The notes below the pieces were generated by a model. It saw nothing but the letters and a program-made list of their open reading frames with translations. It ran no database searches and had not been told where the DNA came from. From NCBI GenBank assembly GCA_015521775.1, contig WANN01000019.1, forward strand, positions 1-64,000: a stretch of DNA of 64,000 nucleotides, given 5' to 3'. This stretch comes from Thermoproteaceae archaeon (GTDB lineage Archaea; Thermoproteota; Thermoprotei; Thermoproteales; Thermoproteaceae). The translations under genes and the position numbers were made by a program. Below, piece after piece: positions 25,445-34,548 of this stretch (positions are counted from its first letter, which is position 1; each line of letters begins with the position of its first letter).

Positions 25445-27232
25445 ATGCCCAAGATATGTGTGGTCAAGCTCCATAGGGGTGGGTCCATAGACTGCATCGA
25501 GTTTTCCGGTGCTCCCGGATTATTTGGAGGCAGGGCCCTGGGGATGGCGCTCCTCGCCAGGACGGCCAGCTGGCCCCAGCCAGTAGTTGCATTTGTCTCG
25601 TCCGGGCTAGTGGCCAGCGGGTTCCCCATGGCCAACAGGCTGGCCGCCTGTTTCAAGTCGCCGCTGACGGGCACAGTTGCCTGGGCCTTCACAGGCGGCT
25701 ACGCGGCTGCCAGCCTCAGGAGGGCCGGCGTGGACGCCCTCGTCGTGGTGGGCAAGTCCAGGGAGCCTGTGTACGTTAGGGTGGGCAACGGTTCCGTGGA
25801 GGTGCTGGACGCGGGCTGGCTGTGGGGCCTAGGCACGTTCGAGGCCGTGCGTAGGCTGAGGCACAGGCACGGCGACTGTAGGGTCCTCGCCATAGGGCCA
25901 GCCGGGGAACGCGGAGTCAAGGCGGCCAACATTGTGAACGACATGGGGAGGGCCAGCGGCGTTAGGCACGGCCTAGGCGCCGTCCTCGGGGAAGCCATGG
26001 TCAAGGCTGTGGTTATCGGCGAGGGGACCGGCAGGGTGGAGCCCGCCGACAAGTCCAGGTTCGTGGAGGCCGTGAGGACCGCAAACCTGCTTATCAGGGA
26101 GTCGAAGCTGCTGAACAGGGAGACCGGGCTACTGGCCGTCTACGGGACGCCAATAGCCGTAGACGCCTTGGGCCCGGCGGGCGCGGTGCCCGCGAGAAAC
26201 TACAGGGAAACCCTTGTCTCTGGCTTCGAGGCCGTGGGCGGCCGCGCCATGTACGGGACGATACTGATGGCCAGACTGACGTGCCATGCGTGCCAGGTCG
26301 CGTGTAGGAGGGACACGGCGTCCGCGGGCAGGTTCAGCTTCAGGGTCGAGGGGCCGGACTACGCCCAGGTATCGTCCCTAGGCACCAACAACCTTGTCCT
26401 CGACCTTGAGGCCATAGCCTACCTGAACTACCTATCCTACGACCTGGGCATCGACCCCATAGAGGCCGGTAACCTGGCCGCAATGGCCGCCGAGGCCAGG
26501 GAACACGGCATGTTGCCGGAGGGCCCACAGTGGGGAAACGCACACGACGTGGCCAGGTTCATAGCCGATGTGGCCGGGGCCAAGGGGATTGGGGACGTGT
26601 TCGCCGAGGGGGCCCTCAGGGCCGCCGAGGTGCTCGGGGCCAGGTGGCTTGCAGTTGAGGTGAAGGGAATAACTATACAGAACGCTGATCCTAGGGCCGA
26701 GCCAGCATGGGGCCTCATAAACGCGGTAGAGAACTTTGGGGGCGCGGCGCACATATGGGTCTACGGCCCCATAGTGAGGGCATTCGGCGCACTTGGAGTT
26801 GGGCAGTACATAAGGGACTTCGGCGATCCAAGCGACGCGGCACGTGGGGTGGCCAGGAGACAGGTCGAGGTCGCGGGGCTCGACGCGGCGCAGGTCTGCG
26901 CTTTCTCGACGTACGCCATGGACATGGGCCTCGTCGAGAGGGCCGCGTCGGCCCTGGCAGGGACCCCCATTGACCTGGCGGAGGTGGGCAGGACAACTGT
27001 GGCCCTGGAACGGACGTTGAACGAGGGCCTCGGCGTGACCCCGTCGAGCGATCGCCTCCCGAGGAGGTTCGCCGAGGAGCCCCTGCCGACGGGCCCCCAC
27101 GGCGGGTCCACGTGCGATGTGGGGCCGATGGTCGAGGCCTACTACGAGGCCATGGGCTGGCCGGGGGGCTGGATCCCAAGGGGGGTCAAGTCCAGCATAG
27201 AGTCGATTGTGAGGGAAGCCGTGGCGTTATAG
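25445..27232 (+). CDS. aor: Aldehyde ferredoxin oxidoreductase (tungstopterin family)
   Basis: The 595-residue protein is a full-length member of the AOR family, which oxidises aldehydes to acids with ferredoxin as acceptor using a tungsten bis-pterin and one [4Fe-4S] cluster. Seen are the domain 1 segment GGRALGMALLARTA, IGPAGERGVKAANIVNDMG, the cluster ligands CHACQVACRRD at about residues 281-288 with the distal Cys in AAQVCAFSTYAMD, and pterin-binding VKGITIQNADPRA. The exact aldehyde is not known. ATG 25445 is chosen because ctattaatg lies 20 bases upstream. A 6-base overlap joins its end to the convergent CBS gene. Confidence 0.9.
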   Translation: MPKICVVKLHRGGSIDCIEFSGAPGLFGGRALGMALLARTASWPQPVVAFVSSGLVASGFPMANRLAACFKSPLTGTVAWAFTGGYAAASLRRAGVDALVVVGKSREPVYVRVGNGSVEVLDAGWLWGLGTFEAVRRLRHRHGDCRVLAIGPAGERGVKAANIVNDMGRASGVRHGLGAVLGEAMVKAVVIGEGTGRVEPADKSRFVEAVRTANLLIRESKLLNRETGLLAVYGTPIAVDALGPAGAVPARNYRETLVSGFEAVGGRAMYGTILMARLTCHACQVACRRDTASAGRFSFRVEGPDYAQVSSLGTNNLVLDLEAIAYLNYLSYDLGIDPIEAGNLAAMAAEAREHGMLPEGPQWGNAHDVARFIADVAGAKGIGDVFAEGALRAAEVLGARWLAVEVKGITIQNADPRAEPAWGLINAVENFGGAAHIWVYGPIVRAFGALGVGQYIRDFGDPSDAARGVARRQVEVAGLDAAQVCAFSTYAMDMGLVERAASALAGTPIDLAEVGRTTVALERTLNEGLGVTPSSDRLPRRFAEEPLPTGPHGGSTCDVGPMVEAYYEAMGWPGGWIPRGVKSSIESIVREAVAL

Positions 27233-27658
27233 CTGCGCGAAGAGGCCGATGAGGGAGGCGCCCACGTCTATGACGTTCCTGGCCGAGACCATGCCCAGGG
27301 GCCGGCCCTCGCCGTCGACGACGGGCACGTGCCTAATATTGAAGTCCCTCATCTTGCCCACCACGACGTCTATCCCGTCCTCCGGCCTCACAGTGATCAC
27401 GTTCCGGGACATCACGTCCTCAACGCGGCCCCCGACGCATGGGATCCCCCTGGAGAGGGCGGTCACGAGGTCCCTCTCAGTCACTATGCCGATGACCCGG
27501 CCTTCGCCGTCCACAACTATGAGGCTCCCAATACCACCCTCAACCATTAGCCGGGCCGCGTCCAAAAGCGTGTGGCCCGGCCCAACCGTGACGGGGGGCG
27601 CGCTCATTATGTCCGACGCCCTGACGCTGGACCCCCTGCCGTACCTCTTGAACAGCAT
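27227..27658 (-). CDS. Two-CBS-domain protein
   Basis: From ATG 27658 the product is 143 residues and consists of a CBS pair: the first repeat is ASDIMSAPPVTVGPGHTLLDAARLMVEGGIGSL-type, the second VEDVMSRNVITVRPEDGIDVV, each ending in a GxVTERD or GMVSARN turn. Such modules bind adenosine nucleotides and regulate partner proteins. There is no additional domain; the short basic N-terminus LFKRYGRG may only anchor it. An in-frame start 27 codons earlier is rejected because the TATA-like cttaag at 27683-27689 would then lie within the gene. Confidence 0.85.
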   Translation of the reverse strand: MLFKRYGRGSSVRASDIMSAPPVTVGPGHTLLDAARLMVEGGIGSLIVVDGEGRVIGIVTERDLVTALSRGIPCVGGRVEDVMSRNVITVRPEDGIDVVVGKMRDFNIRHVPVVDGEGRPLGMVSARNVIDVGASLIGLFAQL

Positions 27659-27818
27659 GTAGAGCCAATGCCAAAAGACCCACTTAAGCGTTACCTCGCC
27701 CCGCCAGTCGCGCGGGCCCGCACCTCCCCGTAGGGCCACAAGGGGAGGCCCGAACAGGTGGGCCCCTCACGGAGGCCGGCGGACTTCACAATTTTTAACT
27801 GGGCCCCAACCATCCACA

Positions 27819-28766
27819 ATGGCCCTAAGGGTCGAGGACCTGGTGCTGTACTTCAACACTACCCGCGGCGTTGTGAAGGCCGTGGACGGCGTGTCGTTCG
27901 AGGTGGGGCGCGGCGAGACGCTGGCCATAGTGGGCGAGTCCGGGTCGGGCAAGTCCTCGACCGCGTTCGCACTCATGAGGCTGCTTCCGCGGAACACGTA
28001 CAGGTATGGGGGACGCATATGGATAGACGGGGAGGAGGTCTCGGCCCTGCCAGACGAGGAGTTCAGGCGGAGGATACGGTGGCGCAAGATCTCCATGGTG
28101 TTCCAGGCGGCCATGAACGCGTTGAACCCGGTTAAGAAGGTGGGGGAACAGATCGCCGAGCCGCTTGTGGTCCACCTGGGCGTTGGGAGGGAGGAGGCCC
28201 TGCGCGCCGCGGAGGAGGCGCTCAGGGACGTGGGTCTGACGCCGGAGGTTGCCCAGAGGTACCCCTTCGAGCTGTCGGGCGGCATGAAGCAGAGGGTCGT
28301 GATCGCCATGGCCCTAGTCACGAAGCCCACGATAGTGATACTCGACGAACCGACCTCGGCTCTGGACGTGATCACCCAGGCCAACATAATGAACCTCCTC
28401 AAGAGGCTCAAGAGGGAGCACGGCCTCTCATACATCTTCATAACGCACGACATAGCCCTTGCGTCGGAGCTGGCCGACAAGATAGGCGTCATGTACGCTG
28501 GGCAGCTGATCGAGGTGGCGCCCGCAGAGGAGTTCTTCGGGAGGCCGCTTCACCCCTACTCGCGCATGCTCATAAACGCCATCCCTACGCTTAGGTCGGA
28601 CAAGGCGCTCGGCTTCATACCGGGCGACGTGCCGAGCCTCATCGACGTACCTGCAGGCTGCAGGTTCCACCCCAGGTGCCCCTTCGCGCTCAGCGTCTGT
28701 AAGCGGGAACAGCCGCGCCGCATTAGGAGGGACGGGCACCACGTCTCGTGCTGGCTATACGACTAA
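27819..28766 (+). CDS. Oligopeptide/dipeptide ABC transporter ATP-binding protein (OppD/DppD type)
   Basis: The 315-residue ATPase has Walker A GESGSGKSSTA, Q-loop VFQAAMNALNP, signature ELSGGMKQRV, Walker B IVILDEPTSALD, and the H-loop ITHDIAL. The C-terminal extension with cysteines in GCRFHPRCPFALSVC is the oligopeptide_HPY tail found in OppD/DppD, where it binds a [4Fe-4S] cluster. The permeases, second ATPase and binding protein are not adjacent, so it is either an orphan or works with genes elsewhere. aatttttaac about 20 bases before ATG supports the start. Confidence 0.92.
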   Translation: MALRVEDLVLYFNTTRGVVKAVDGVSFEVGRGETLAIVGESGSGKSSTAFALMRLLPRNTYRYGGRIWIDGEEVSALPDEEFRRRIRWRKISMVFQAAMNALNPVKKVGEQIAEPLVVHLGVGREEALRAAEEALRDVGLTPEVAQRYPFELSGGMKQRVVIAMALVTKPTIVILDEPTSALDVITQANIMNLLKRLKREHGLSYIFITHDIALASELADKIGVMYAGQLIEVAPAEEFFGRPLHPYSRMLINAIPTLRSDKALGFIPGDVPSLIDVPAGCRFHPRCPFALSVCKREQPRRIRRDGHHVSCWLYD

Positions 28767-28821
28767 ACACGCCTGGCGTGGAGCCGCGCGGATCCCAAGG
28801 AGTCCCCAGCGCCGCGGCGCC

Positions 28822-29646
28822 ATGGAGGGCGTAATAGCAGCTTACATGGCCTCCCTCCTCTACGGGCTAGCAATCGCCGTCTACGGCCCAGCCACACGCA
28901 GGAACAGCGTGTTCGCCATGAACGCGCTGTTCTCGCTGTTCGGCCTTGCCAGCGGCTTCGCGCTCGCCCAGGTAAGGGGCGAGGAGTTGAGCGGCGCGGC
29001 GGCCTACGCGGCGCTGGCTTCCATACTAGGCGGGTACGTTGGGGGCACCATGTACCTCCTGTCGATAAGGGCCAGCGGCCCCACAGTGGCGTCTACAGCT
29101 GCCAACACGTACATACTCTTCACGCCGCTCGTCCACTGCGCCTTTTTCGGGGGGATATGCATAGGCGCCCAGGACTACTTGGCGATAGGCGCCGTGTTCG
29201 CCGGCCTGTCGCTGCTGAGCTGGGACGGGGGGAGGCGCACCCTGGCGGGGCCGCTGCTGGCTCTGGGCGCGGCCACGGCATGGTCCTTCTCTGCGAACCT
29301 CCTCGAGCTGGGCGCGAAGGACCTCGGGGCGGGGTACACCCTCATGGTGCGGAGCGCGGTGCTAGGCCCGCTGTCCCTAGTGACGTGGGCGGCCACGGGC
29401 CGCCGCCCCCTGGTCGACGTAAGGCGAGTGGCGTTGGGCGGCCTCCTCGACAACGGCATCTCCCTATACCTCTACATACTCGCCATGGAGCTTGCCGACG
29501 TGGTGACGGCCACGCTGCTCATTTCCCTGTACCCCATACACACGCTGGCCTTCAGCATGGCCATAAACAGGGAGAGGCTCCCCACAAGGAAATACGTTGG
29601 GGTCGCCCTATCAATAATGGGCACATTGATATACATATATTTCTGA
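28822..29646 (+). CDS. EamA/DMT-family membrane transporter
   Basis: The 274-residue product has about ten hydrophobic segments arranged as two five-helix repeats, as in the drug/metabolite transporter family; both repeats end with small conserved helices (YLAIGAVFAGLSLLSW and YVGVALSIMGTLIYIYF). Family members export or import small metabolites; the substrate is unknown here. No clear TATA lies 20 bases upstream; the gene begins 55 bases after the ABC ATPase and could be read through from it. Confidence 0.82.
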   Translation: MEGVIAAYMASLLYGLAIAVYGPATRRNSVFAMNALFSLFGLASGFALAQVRGEELSGAAAYAALASILGGYVGGTMYLLSIRASGPTVASTAANTYILFTPLVHCAFFGGICIGAQDYLAIGAVFAGLSLLSWDGGRRTLAGPLLALGAATAWSFSANLLELGAKDLGAGYTLMVRSAVLGPLSLVTWAATGRRPLVDVRRVALGGLLDNGISLYLYILAMELADVVTATLLISLYPIHTLAFSMAINRERLPTRKYVGVALSIMGTLIYIYF

Positions 29647-29662
29647 CTAAAAATATTGAAAT

Positions 29663-29824
29663 CTAGTACTCGTCCTCGAGGCCCTTACCTATACAGTCCT
29701 CGACGCACTTCCTGAACGCCTCGCCGACCACGTCCTTGAACTCGCCGTGACACCTCTCTATGCATGCGACTTCCTCCTCGAGGCCCACCTCGTCCTCCAC
29801 CTCTTCGTCCTCGAACTGAGGCAT
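29663..29824 (-). CDS. 53-residue acidic protein with twin CX3C motif
   Basis: From ATG 29824 the product has 53 residues, very acidic at the start (PQFEDEEVEDEVGLEEE) and containing CIERC (Cys 21, 25) and CVEDC (Cys 40, 44) separated by 14 residues, all on predicted helix. This twin CX3C spacing is that of disulfide-linked helical hairpins such as the small TIM chaperones, or of a metal site; homology is not claimed. The TATA-like catttaaag at 29842-29850 lies about 20 bases upstream, supporting this short start. The gene is divergent from the RNA kinase gene at 29904. Confidence 0.62.
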   Translation of the reverse strand: MPQFEDEEVEDEVGLEEEVACIERCHGEFKDVVGEAFRKCVEDCIGKGLEDEY

Positions 29825-29903
29825 GGTCCTCTGCGGGGCCGCCTTTAAATGCATTAGGTCCACCGCCACCAAAAACCGCAAAAAGGGCTGCCCATGGACA
29901 TGT

Positions 29904-31019
29904 GTGCTAAGGGTACATGTGCCGCCGTCCACGACGCTCATAGTGGAGGGGCCTTCCCGCGTACGGCTGGTCGAGGGGACGTGCACCGCCTTTGGGGCGC
30001 TAATAGGGGACGTGGCCGTCGAGCCCTACATTTCCCTGCCCGTTACCTCGGGGACGGGGTGCGTGCTGGAGGTGGACGGGGGCGTCGTTCGGGCAGTCCC
30101 CGGCACGACCATTCCGGGGACGTGGAACTCAGTTCCCCTGAAGGGGACGGTGCTTGTAGTGGGGCCTACCGACAGCGGCAAAACAGGGCTGGCCACCTAC
30201 ACGCTCAACAGGGCCGTCCAGCGGGGCCTCCACGTGTGCGTGGTCGACGCAGACATCGGGCAGAGCGACATAGGGCCCCCGGGCACAGTGGCGTACGCGT
30301 GCAGCGCGGCGCCCGTGCCGCTGCTCAGCTACATGTCCATGGACGACGGGCACTTCGTGGGCTCGACAACGCCTAACGGCCATGAGGACGCGGTGGTGGC
30401 CGGCATTACGCGTACGGTGAGGCGCGCCTCGGCCCGCTACCCCCACCTGACCATAGTCAACATGCCGGGATGGGTAACCGACAGGGGTATAAGGTTCGTC
30501 AGGTCCGTCATAGACGCGGTCGAGCCCGACGCGGTGGTCGTGGTGGGAAGGAAGCCCGTGTTCAAGGGGTCCCTCCACGTGGAGAGGCCCCCCCATGTCA
30601 GGTCCAGGACCCGCGAGGAGAGGGCCGCGATCAGGCGCGCCAGGTATTCCAGGTACTTGGCCGGTGTGCGGCGGGTCACCGTAGACATCGAGGCGCTGAG
30701 GGGAAGGCCCATTTTCGAGTGTCCACGTAGGCGCGAGGACGGGCTCATAGACTGCGGCACGGCCATCTACGAGGTGTACAGGGGAAGGGAATACGTGAGG
30801 GAGGGGGACATGGTCAGGGTTCCCATAGGCCACCTCCACGGCCTCTTCGTGGGCCTGTACAGGGGCGGCCGCCTGGTGGGCTTCGGCAGACTCGTCAGCA
30901 TCGACGTAGAGGGCGGCCGAGTCCAGCTGGACGTCACAGCAGGCGACTTCGACGTGGCCGTGGCTGGGGTCATAAGGCTGGGCGAGGGCCTGGAGGAGCT
31001 GGAGCCTTTGAGGGCGTGA
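29904..31019 (+). CDS. Clp1/Grc3-family polynucleotide 5'-kinase
   Basis: The product (371 residues from GTG 29904) belongs to the archaeal Clp1/Grc3 RNA kinase family, which phosphorylates 5'-hydroxyl ends of RNA or DNA in RNA processing. An N-terminal beta domain precedes the P-loop VVGPTDSGKTGLAT, then VVDADIGQSDIGPPG (lid/metal segment) and a C-terminal beta domain with YEVYRGREYVREGDMVRVPIGHLHGLFVGLY. The start is uncertain: an in-frame GTG lies at 29823 upstream, but it overlaps the divergent 53-residue gene; 29904 gives an N-terminus typical of the family. Such a kinase could act on RNA ends made by tRNA splicing. Confidence 0.82.
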   Translation: MLRVHVPPSTTLIVEGPSRVRLVEGTCTAFGALIGDVAVEPYISLPVTSGTGCVLEVDGGVVRAVPGTTIPGTWNSVPLKGTVLVVGPTDSGKTGLATYTLNRAVQRGLHVCVVDADIGQSDIGPPGTVAYACSAAPVPLLSYMSMDDGHFVGSTTPNGHEDAVVAGITRTVRRASARYPHLTIVNMPGWVTDRGIRFVRSVIDAVEPDAVVVVGRKPVFKGSLHVERPPHVRSRTREERAAIRRARYSRYLAGVRRVTVDIEALRGRPIFECPRRREDGLIDCGTAIYEVYRGREYVREGDMVRVPIGHLHGLFVGLYRGGRLVGFGRLVSIDVEGGRVQLDVTAGDFDVAVAGVIRLGEGLEELEPLRA

Positions 31020-31020
31020 C

Positions 31021-32187
31021 TCACCCGCGCTCCTCTATGGGCACGTACTTCAGGTCGTGTGGCCCAACATAGCATGCGCGCGGCCTGAAGATCCTGTTGT
31101 TCCTCCTGTACTCGACTATGTGCGCGGCCCACCCAACTACCCTCGAGGCGGCGAATATGGGCGTGAAGTACTGCTCGGGTATGCCGAGGTAATGCCAAAA
31201 TATGCCGCTCCAGAAGTCTATGTTGGGGTAGAGCCTCCGCGACGCGTAGTACTCGTGGCCCAATATGTACCTTTCAAGCGCCTCGGCCACGCCGTATATG
31301 CCCTCGGGGTCCCCGTACTTCTCCACGTATTGGCGCGTGAACGCCTTGTATATCTTGGCGCGGGGATCATAGGCCTTGTACACCCTGTGCCCTACGCCCA
31401 TTATGCGCCTGCCCGTCCTCAACGCGTCCTCAACGTACTGGGGGACCCGTTCGGGGCTGCCGATCTCCCTGTGCTGCCTAAGCGCCGCCTCGTTGGCGCC
31501 GCCGTGCAGGGGCCCCTTAAGGGCCGCAAGCGCCGCGGCAATGGCCGAGTACATGTCCGTCAAGGTGGATGCCGCCACTAGCCCGGTGAACGTCGACGCC
31601 GGGATCTCGTGATCTGCGTGCAGCACAAGGTACAGGTCCATGCCGCGCGTCTCGAGCGGCGCCGGCTCCCTGCCCAGCATCATGTACACGAGGTTGGCGG
31701 AGTGCCCAAGGTCCTTCCTGGGCCTCACAATGTCGAGCCCCCTGGACATGCGCAGGTGGTAGGCTATGGCCGTGGGGAGCTTCGAGGCTATCCTTATGGC
31801 CTTCCTAATATCGGACTGCTCGTCGGTCCTGTTGGCCTCCGGGTCCAGCGAGCCCAAGACGTTGACGACCGCGGGTAGGACGAACATTGGATGGGCCCTC
31901 GACATTATCCTAATGAGCTCCACCGCCTCGCCGGGGAGCTCCCTCTCCTCGGCCATTTCATCTGCGAGCTGCCTCAGCTCGGCCCTCGTGGGCAGCCTGC
32001 CGTAAAGTAGCAGGTATACGACCTCCTCGTAGGTGGCCCTCTCAGCTATGTCCTCGATGCGGTAGCCCCTGTACCACAGGACGCCCCTCTCCCCATCTAT
32101 GTCCGATATCTCGGTGGTCTTCACAAGGACGTCTTCCAGGCCGTGGACGATGGGCCCGCACGGCGACTCTATGACCTTATGGGACAT
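31021..32187 (-). CDS. gltA: Citrate synthase
   Basis: The 388-residue enzyme condenses acetyl-CoA and oxaloacetate. The catalytic residues are in GPLHGGAN, MGVGHRVYK and PNIDFWSG (His, His and Asp). The N-terminus LEDVLVKTTEISDIDGERGVLWYRGY is typical of archaeal and Gram-positive-type citrate or methylcitrate synthases, so use of propionyl-CoA is possible; the MmgE/PrpD gene at 2805 would fit a methylcitrate route but is not adjacent. ATG 32187 is preferred to 32196 because gatataagg ends about 20 bases before it. It abuts the RNA kinase gene tail to tail. Confidence 0.95.
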   Translation of the reverse strand: MSHKVIESPCGPIVHGLEDVLVKTTEISDIDGERGVLWYRGYRIEDIAERATYEEVVYLLLYGRLPTRAELRQLADEMAEERELPGEAVELIRIMSRAHPMFVLPAVVNVLGSLDPEANRTDEQSDIRKAIRIASKLPTAIAYHLRMSRGLDIVRPRKDLGHSANLVYMMLGREPAPLETRGMDLYLVLHADHEIPASTFTGLVAASTLTDMYSAIAAALAALKGPLHGGANEAALRQHREIGSPERVPQYVEDALRTGRRIMGVGHRVYKAYDPRAKIYKAFTRQYVEKYGDPEGIYGVAEALERYILGHEYYASRRLYPNIDFWSGIFWHYLGIPEQYFTPIFAASRVVGWAAHIVEYRRNNRIFRPRACYVGPHDLKYVPIEERG

Positions 32188-32317
32188 GCAACGCATTGTG
32201 TGGCCGCCTTATATCATATGTTTTGCTGGTTATCGAAAGGATTTTTGTCTATTTCCGCAACGTGGTATTACCCAATGGCGAACGTTTCAAATATATATCT
32301 TGTGAGCCGCGTGATAC

Positions 32318-32647
32318 ATGGATAATATGCTTGTATTTCTATTCCCGTTGATGTCGGGCGTCCTAGTGGGCCTTGCGGCAAAGCGTTCCCGCGGGGGGGC
32401 TGCGACGTTCATCGCCGTTACCGGCATCACGATGGTGTTGGTTCCCCTGGCACTGGTCAGCGCCGGGGACACCCTGTACGGGCTCTCGCTCATAGCCAAC
32501 GCGTACATCAACACGCTGGCTATGCACTGGGAAAAGGCCCTAATATTCGCCGCGGCCTTCACCTCGGTCCTACTTGTGCCGCGTTCCGCAAGGAGGAGGG
32601 ATCGGAGGAGGGGGACCGGCAGCACCATAGTGATAAGGCTGGAGTAA
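32318..32647 (+). CDS. Small three-helix membrane protein, unknown
   Basis: The 109-residue product has three hydrophobic stretches (about residues 4-20, 28-47 and 70-87) followed by a very basic tail with SARRRDRRRG. No signal cleavage site is obvious. The basic tail should stay in the cytoplasm. The family is not recognised. A TATA-like aaatatatatc lies 20 bases before the ATG. It directly precedes the aromatic amino acid operon, but that operon has its own TATA overlapping this gene's end. Confidence 0.65.
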   Translation: MDNMLVFLFPLMSGVLVGLAAKRSRGGAATFIAVTGITMVLVPLALVSAGDTLYGLSLIANAYINTLAMHWEKALIFAAAFTSVLLVPRSARRRDRRRGTGSTIVIRLE

Positions 32648-32675
32648 AGATTTATGGGTGGCCGACCATCTATCA

Positions 32676-33554
32676 GTGCTCCCGCTTGCGCTGTCGCTGC
32701 CAGGCGCCGTGGACGAGGTGCCCGACTGGATACAGATAATAGAGGTGAGGTACGACCTTGGGGGGGCCCAGACAATCGACCTGTTAAAGCGCTACGCTGA
32801 CAGGAGGACCATATTCACGGTGCGCCTCTCCAGCGAGGGGGGCAGGTGGGCCGAGGACGAGGGAAGGCTGGAGCTGTACCTCGAGGCCATCAGGGCCGGC
32901 GCTTGGGCAGTCGACGTGGAGATAGGGTCGCGCATATTCGGCGATGTGCTAAGGGCTGCACGTAGGGAGGGAGTAAAGGTCATAGCCTCGTACCACAACG
33001 TCGAGGCGACTCCCCACCTCGACGACCTGGTGGCAGTGGCCCAGAAGGGGTACGCGCTGGGCGCCGACATGGTCAAGGTCGTGACCATGGCCGGCGAGAT
33101 TGGGGACAACGTCACACTACTCTCGCTTCCCAGCGCGCTGGGCCGCCCCGCCATATCCTTCGCCATGGGCCAAAGAGGCGTAATTTCCAGGGTGTTCTGC
33201 CCGTTCTTCGGCTCCCCCTTCACCTACGCCGCAGCGTCGGCCCCCACAGCCCCGGGACAGCTGCACTACAAGCACGTCATACTCATGTGGAGGCTCTTCG
33301 GCCTCCTCGGACCGCCCGGCACGGTCGAGGAGTACAGGGCCCTAATAGACTCCGTCGACTACTCCATTATAAGCCTCCTCGAGCAGAGGCTAGGCCTCTG
33401 CCGCGAGCTCGGCGAACTCAAACGAGGCCTCGGGCTGCCCGTCGAGGACCAGCGTAGGGAGATGGAGGTGCTGAGGAGGGCCGGCCGCTTCGAACACATA
33501 TACAGGTGGGTAGTGGAAATGTGTAGGGGGGAGCAGAGGCATGGACGTGTATAG
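32676..33554 (+). CDS. aroD: Type I 3-dehydroquinate dehydratase fused to chorismate mutase
   Basis: The 292-residue protein joins two enzymes of aromatic amino acid synthesis. The N-terminal type I dehydroquinase has IIEVRYDLGG, FTVRLSSEGG, the catalytic His in SYHN and Schiff-base Lys in ADMVKVVTMA, with SFAMGQRGVISRVF near its end. The last 80 residues (VEEYRALIDSVDYSIISLLEQRL and onward) form an AroQ-type chorismate mutase helix bundle. The two catalyse non-consecutive steps, so the fusion links early and late pathway. GTG 32676 is preferred to GTG 32658 because agatttatgg ends about 20 bases upstream. The 3' end overlaps the aminotransferase start by 14 bases. Confidence 0.9.
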   Translation: MLPLALSLPGAVDEVPDWIQIIEVRYDLGGAQTIDLLKRYADRRTIFTVRLSSEGGRWAEDEGRLELYLEAIRAGAWAVDVEIGSRIFGDVLRAARREGVKVIASYHNVEATPHLDDLVAVAQKGYALGADMVKVVTMAGEIGDNVTLLSLPSALGRPAISFAMGQRGVISRVFCPFFGSPFTYAAASAPTAPGQLHYKHVILMWRLFGLLGPPGTVEEYRALIDSVDYSIISLLEQRLGLCRELGELKRGLGLPVEDQRREMEVLRRAGRFEHIYRWVVEMCRGEQRHGRV

Positions 33555-34548
33555 CTACTTCGAGCTGGTGGAGAGGCTGGCGCCCCCAGTGAGGCTAGAC
33601 GTGGGACAACCCGACGTCCCACCGCCGGAGGAGCTCCTCGAGGAACTGAGGAGGCTCCTCCGCTTCCCCTACGGCCCCTCACAGGGCCTCGAGGAGCTCA
33701 GGGAGAGGATAGCAGCCATGTGGAAAGTGGACCCGTATGAGGTCGCCGTAACCGTGGGCGCCAAGCAGGGCCTAGCGGCACTGCTCCACGCTTTCAGACA
33801 TGCGCCCGTAAAGCTGTACTCCCCGTACTACCCGGGGTACATGGGGATAGCAAGGGTATTCGGGGTCCCCCTGGACATACGCGTCACGTCCATGGAGGAC
33901 ATGTGGGAGCCCGTACCCTCCGGCCCGGGGACCTACATAGTGAACTACCCCAACAACCCCACCGGCATAGTCCCGAGCCGCGAGAGGTTCAGGGCCATAG
34001 TAGAGGAGGCGCGTTTCGTCATAAGCGACGAGGTGTACAGGTGGGTCGCGTTCGAGGAGGCGCCAAGCGCGCTGGACTACGGCGGCCTCGAGAAGGTGGC
34101 CGTGGTGGACAGCTTTTCCAAGGCGCTCTCGATACCCGGGCTGCGGCTGGGCTACGTTGTGTCGAGCCGGGACGTCATAAGGAGGGTAAGGGAATTCGTC
34201 GCTGCCACCTCCACCTCGCCGCCCACGGGCCCCCAACTCGCCGTCGCCAGGTCCTTCGACGTGCTGGAGAGGCGGCGGGCCGAACTTTCACGCGTCTACT
34301 CTGAGAGGGCCGCGGCGTTTCTGAGCAAGCTCAGACTGCCGTGCGTGAGGCCCATGGGGACATTCTACGTGTTTCCCAGGGTGGGATGTAGCGGCCTTGC
34401 GTTCGCGGAGCGCCTCCTGTCGAGGGGGATATCGGTTTTCCCCGGCACGTTCTTCGGCGCCGAGGACCACATAAGGGTTTCGTTGGTGCAGCCGCTCGAC
34501 GTGCTCCTCAAGGCGGCCGACGTGATCAACTCGACGCCATGCGCGTAG
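33541..34548 (+). CDS. Class I/II aminotransferase (aromatic or aspartate/prephenate type)
   Basis: The 335-residue PLP enzyme has NYPNNPTG (a hallmark of family I), ISDEVYRW, the PLP-binding Lys in SFSKALSIPGLRLGY, and a terminal Arg in HIRVSL for the carboxylate. It lies between a dehydroquinase/chorismate mutase and prephenate dehydrogenase, so it most likely transaminates phenylpyruvate, hydroxyphenylpyruvate or prephenate. It is somewhat short for the family, mainly in loops. It overlaps the genes on both sides (14 and 10 bases). Confidence 0.88.
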   Translation: MDVYSYFELVERLAPPVRLDVGQPDVPPPEELLEELRRLLRFPYGPSQGLEELRERIAAMWKVDPYEVAVTVGAKQGLAALLHAFRHAPVKLYSPYYPGYMGIARVFGVPLDIRVTSMEDMWEPVPSGPGTYIVNYPNNPTGIVPSRERFRAIVEEARFVISDEVYRWVAFEEAPSALDYGGLEKVAVVDSFSKALSIPGLRLGYVVSSRDVIRRVREFVAATSTSPPTGPQLAVARSFDVLERRRAELSRVYSERAAAFLSKLRLPCVRPMGTFYVFPRVGCSGLAFAERLLSRGISVFPGTFFGAEDHIRVSLVQPLDVLLKAADVINSTPCA

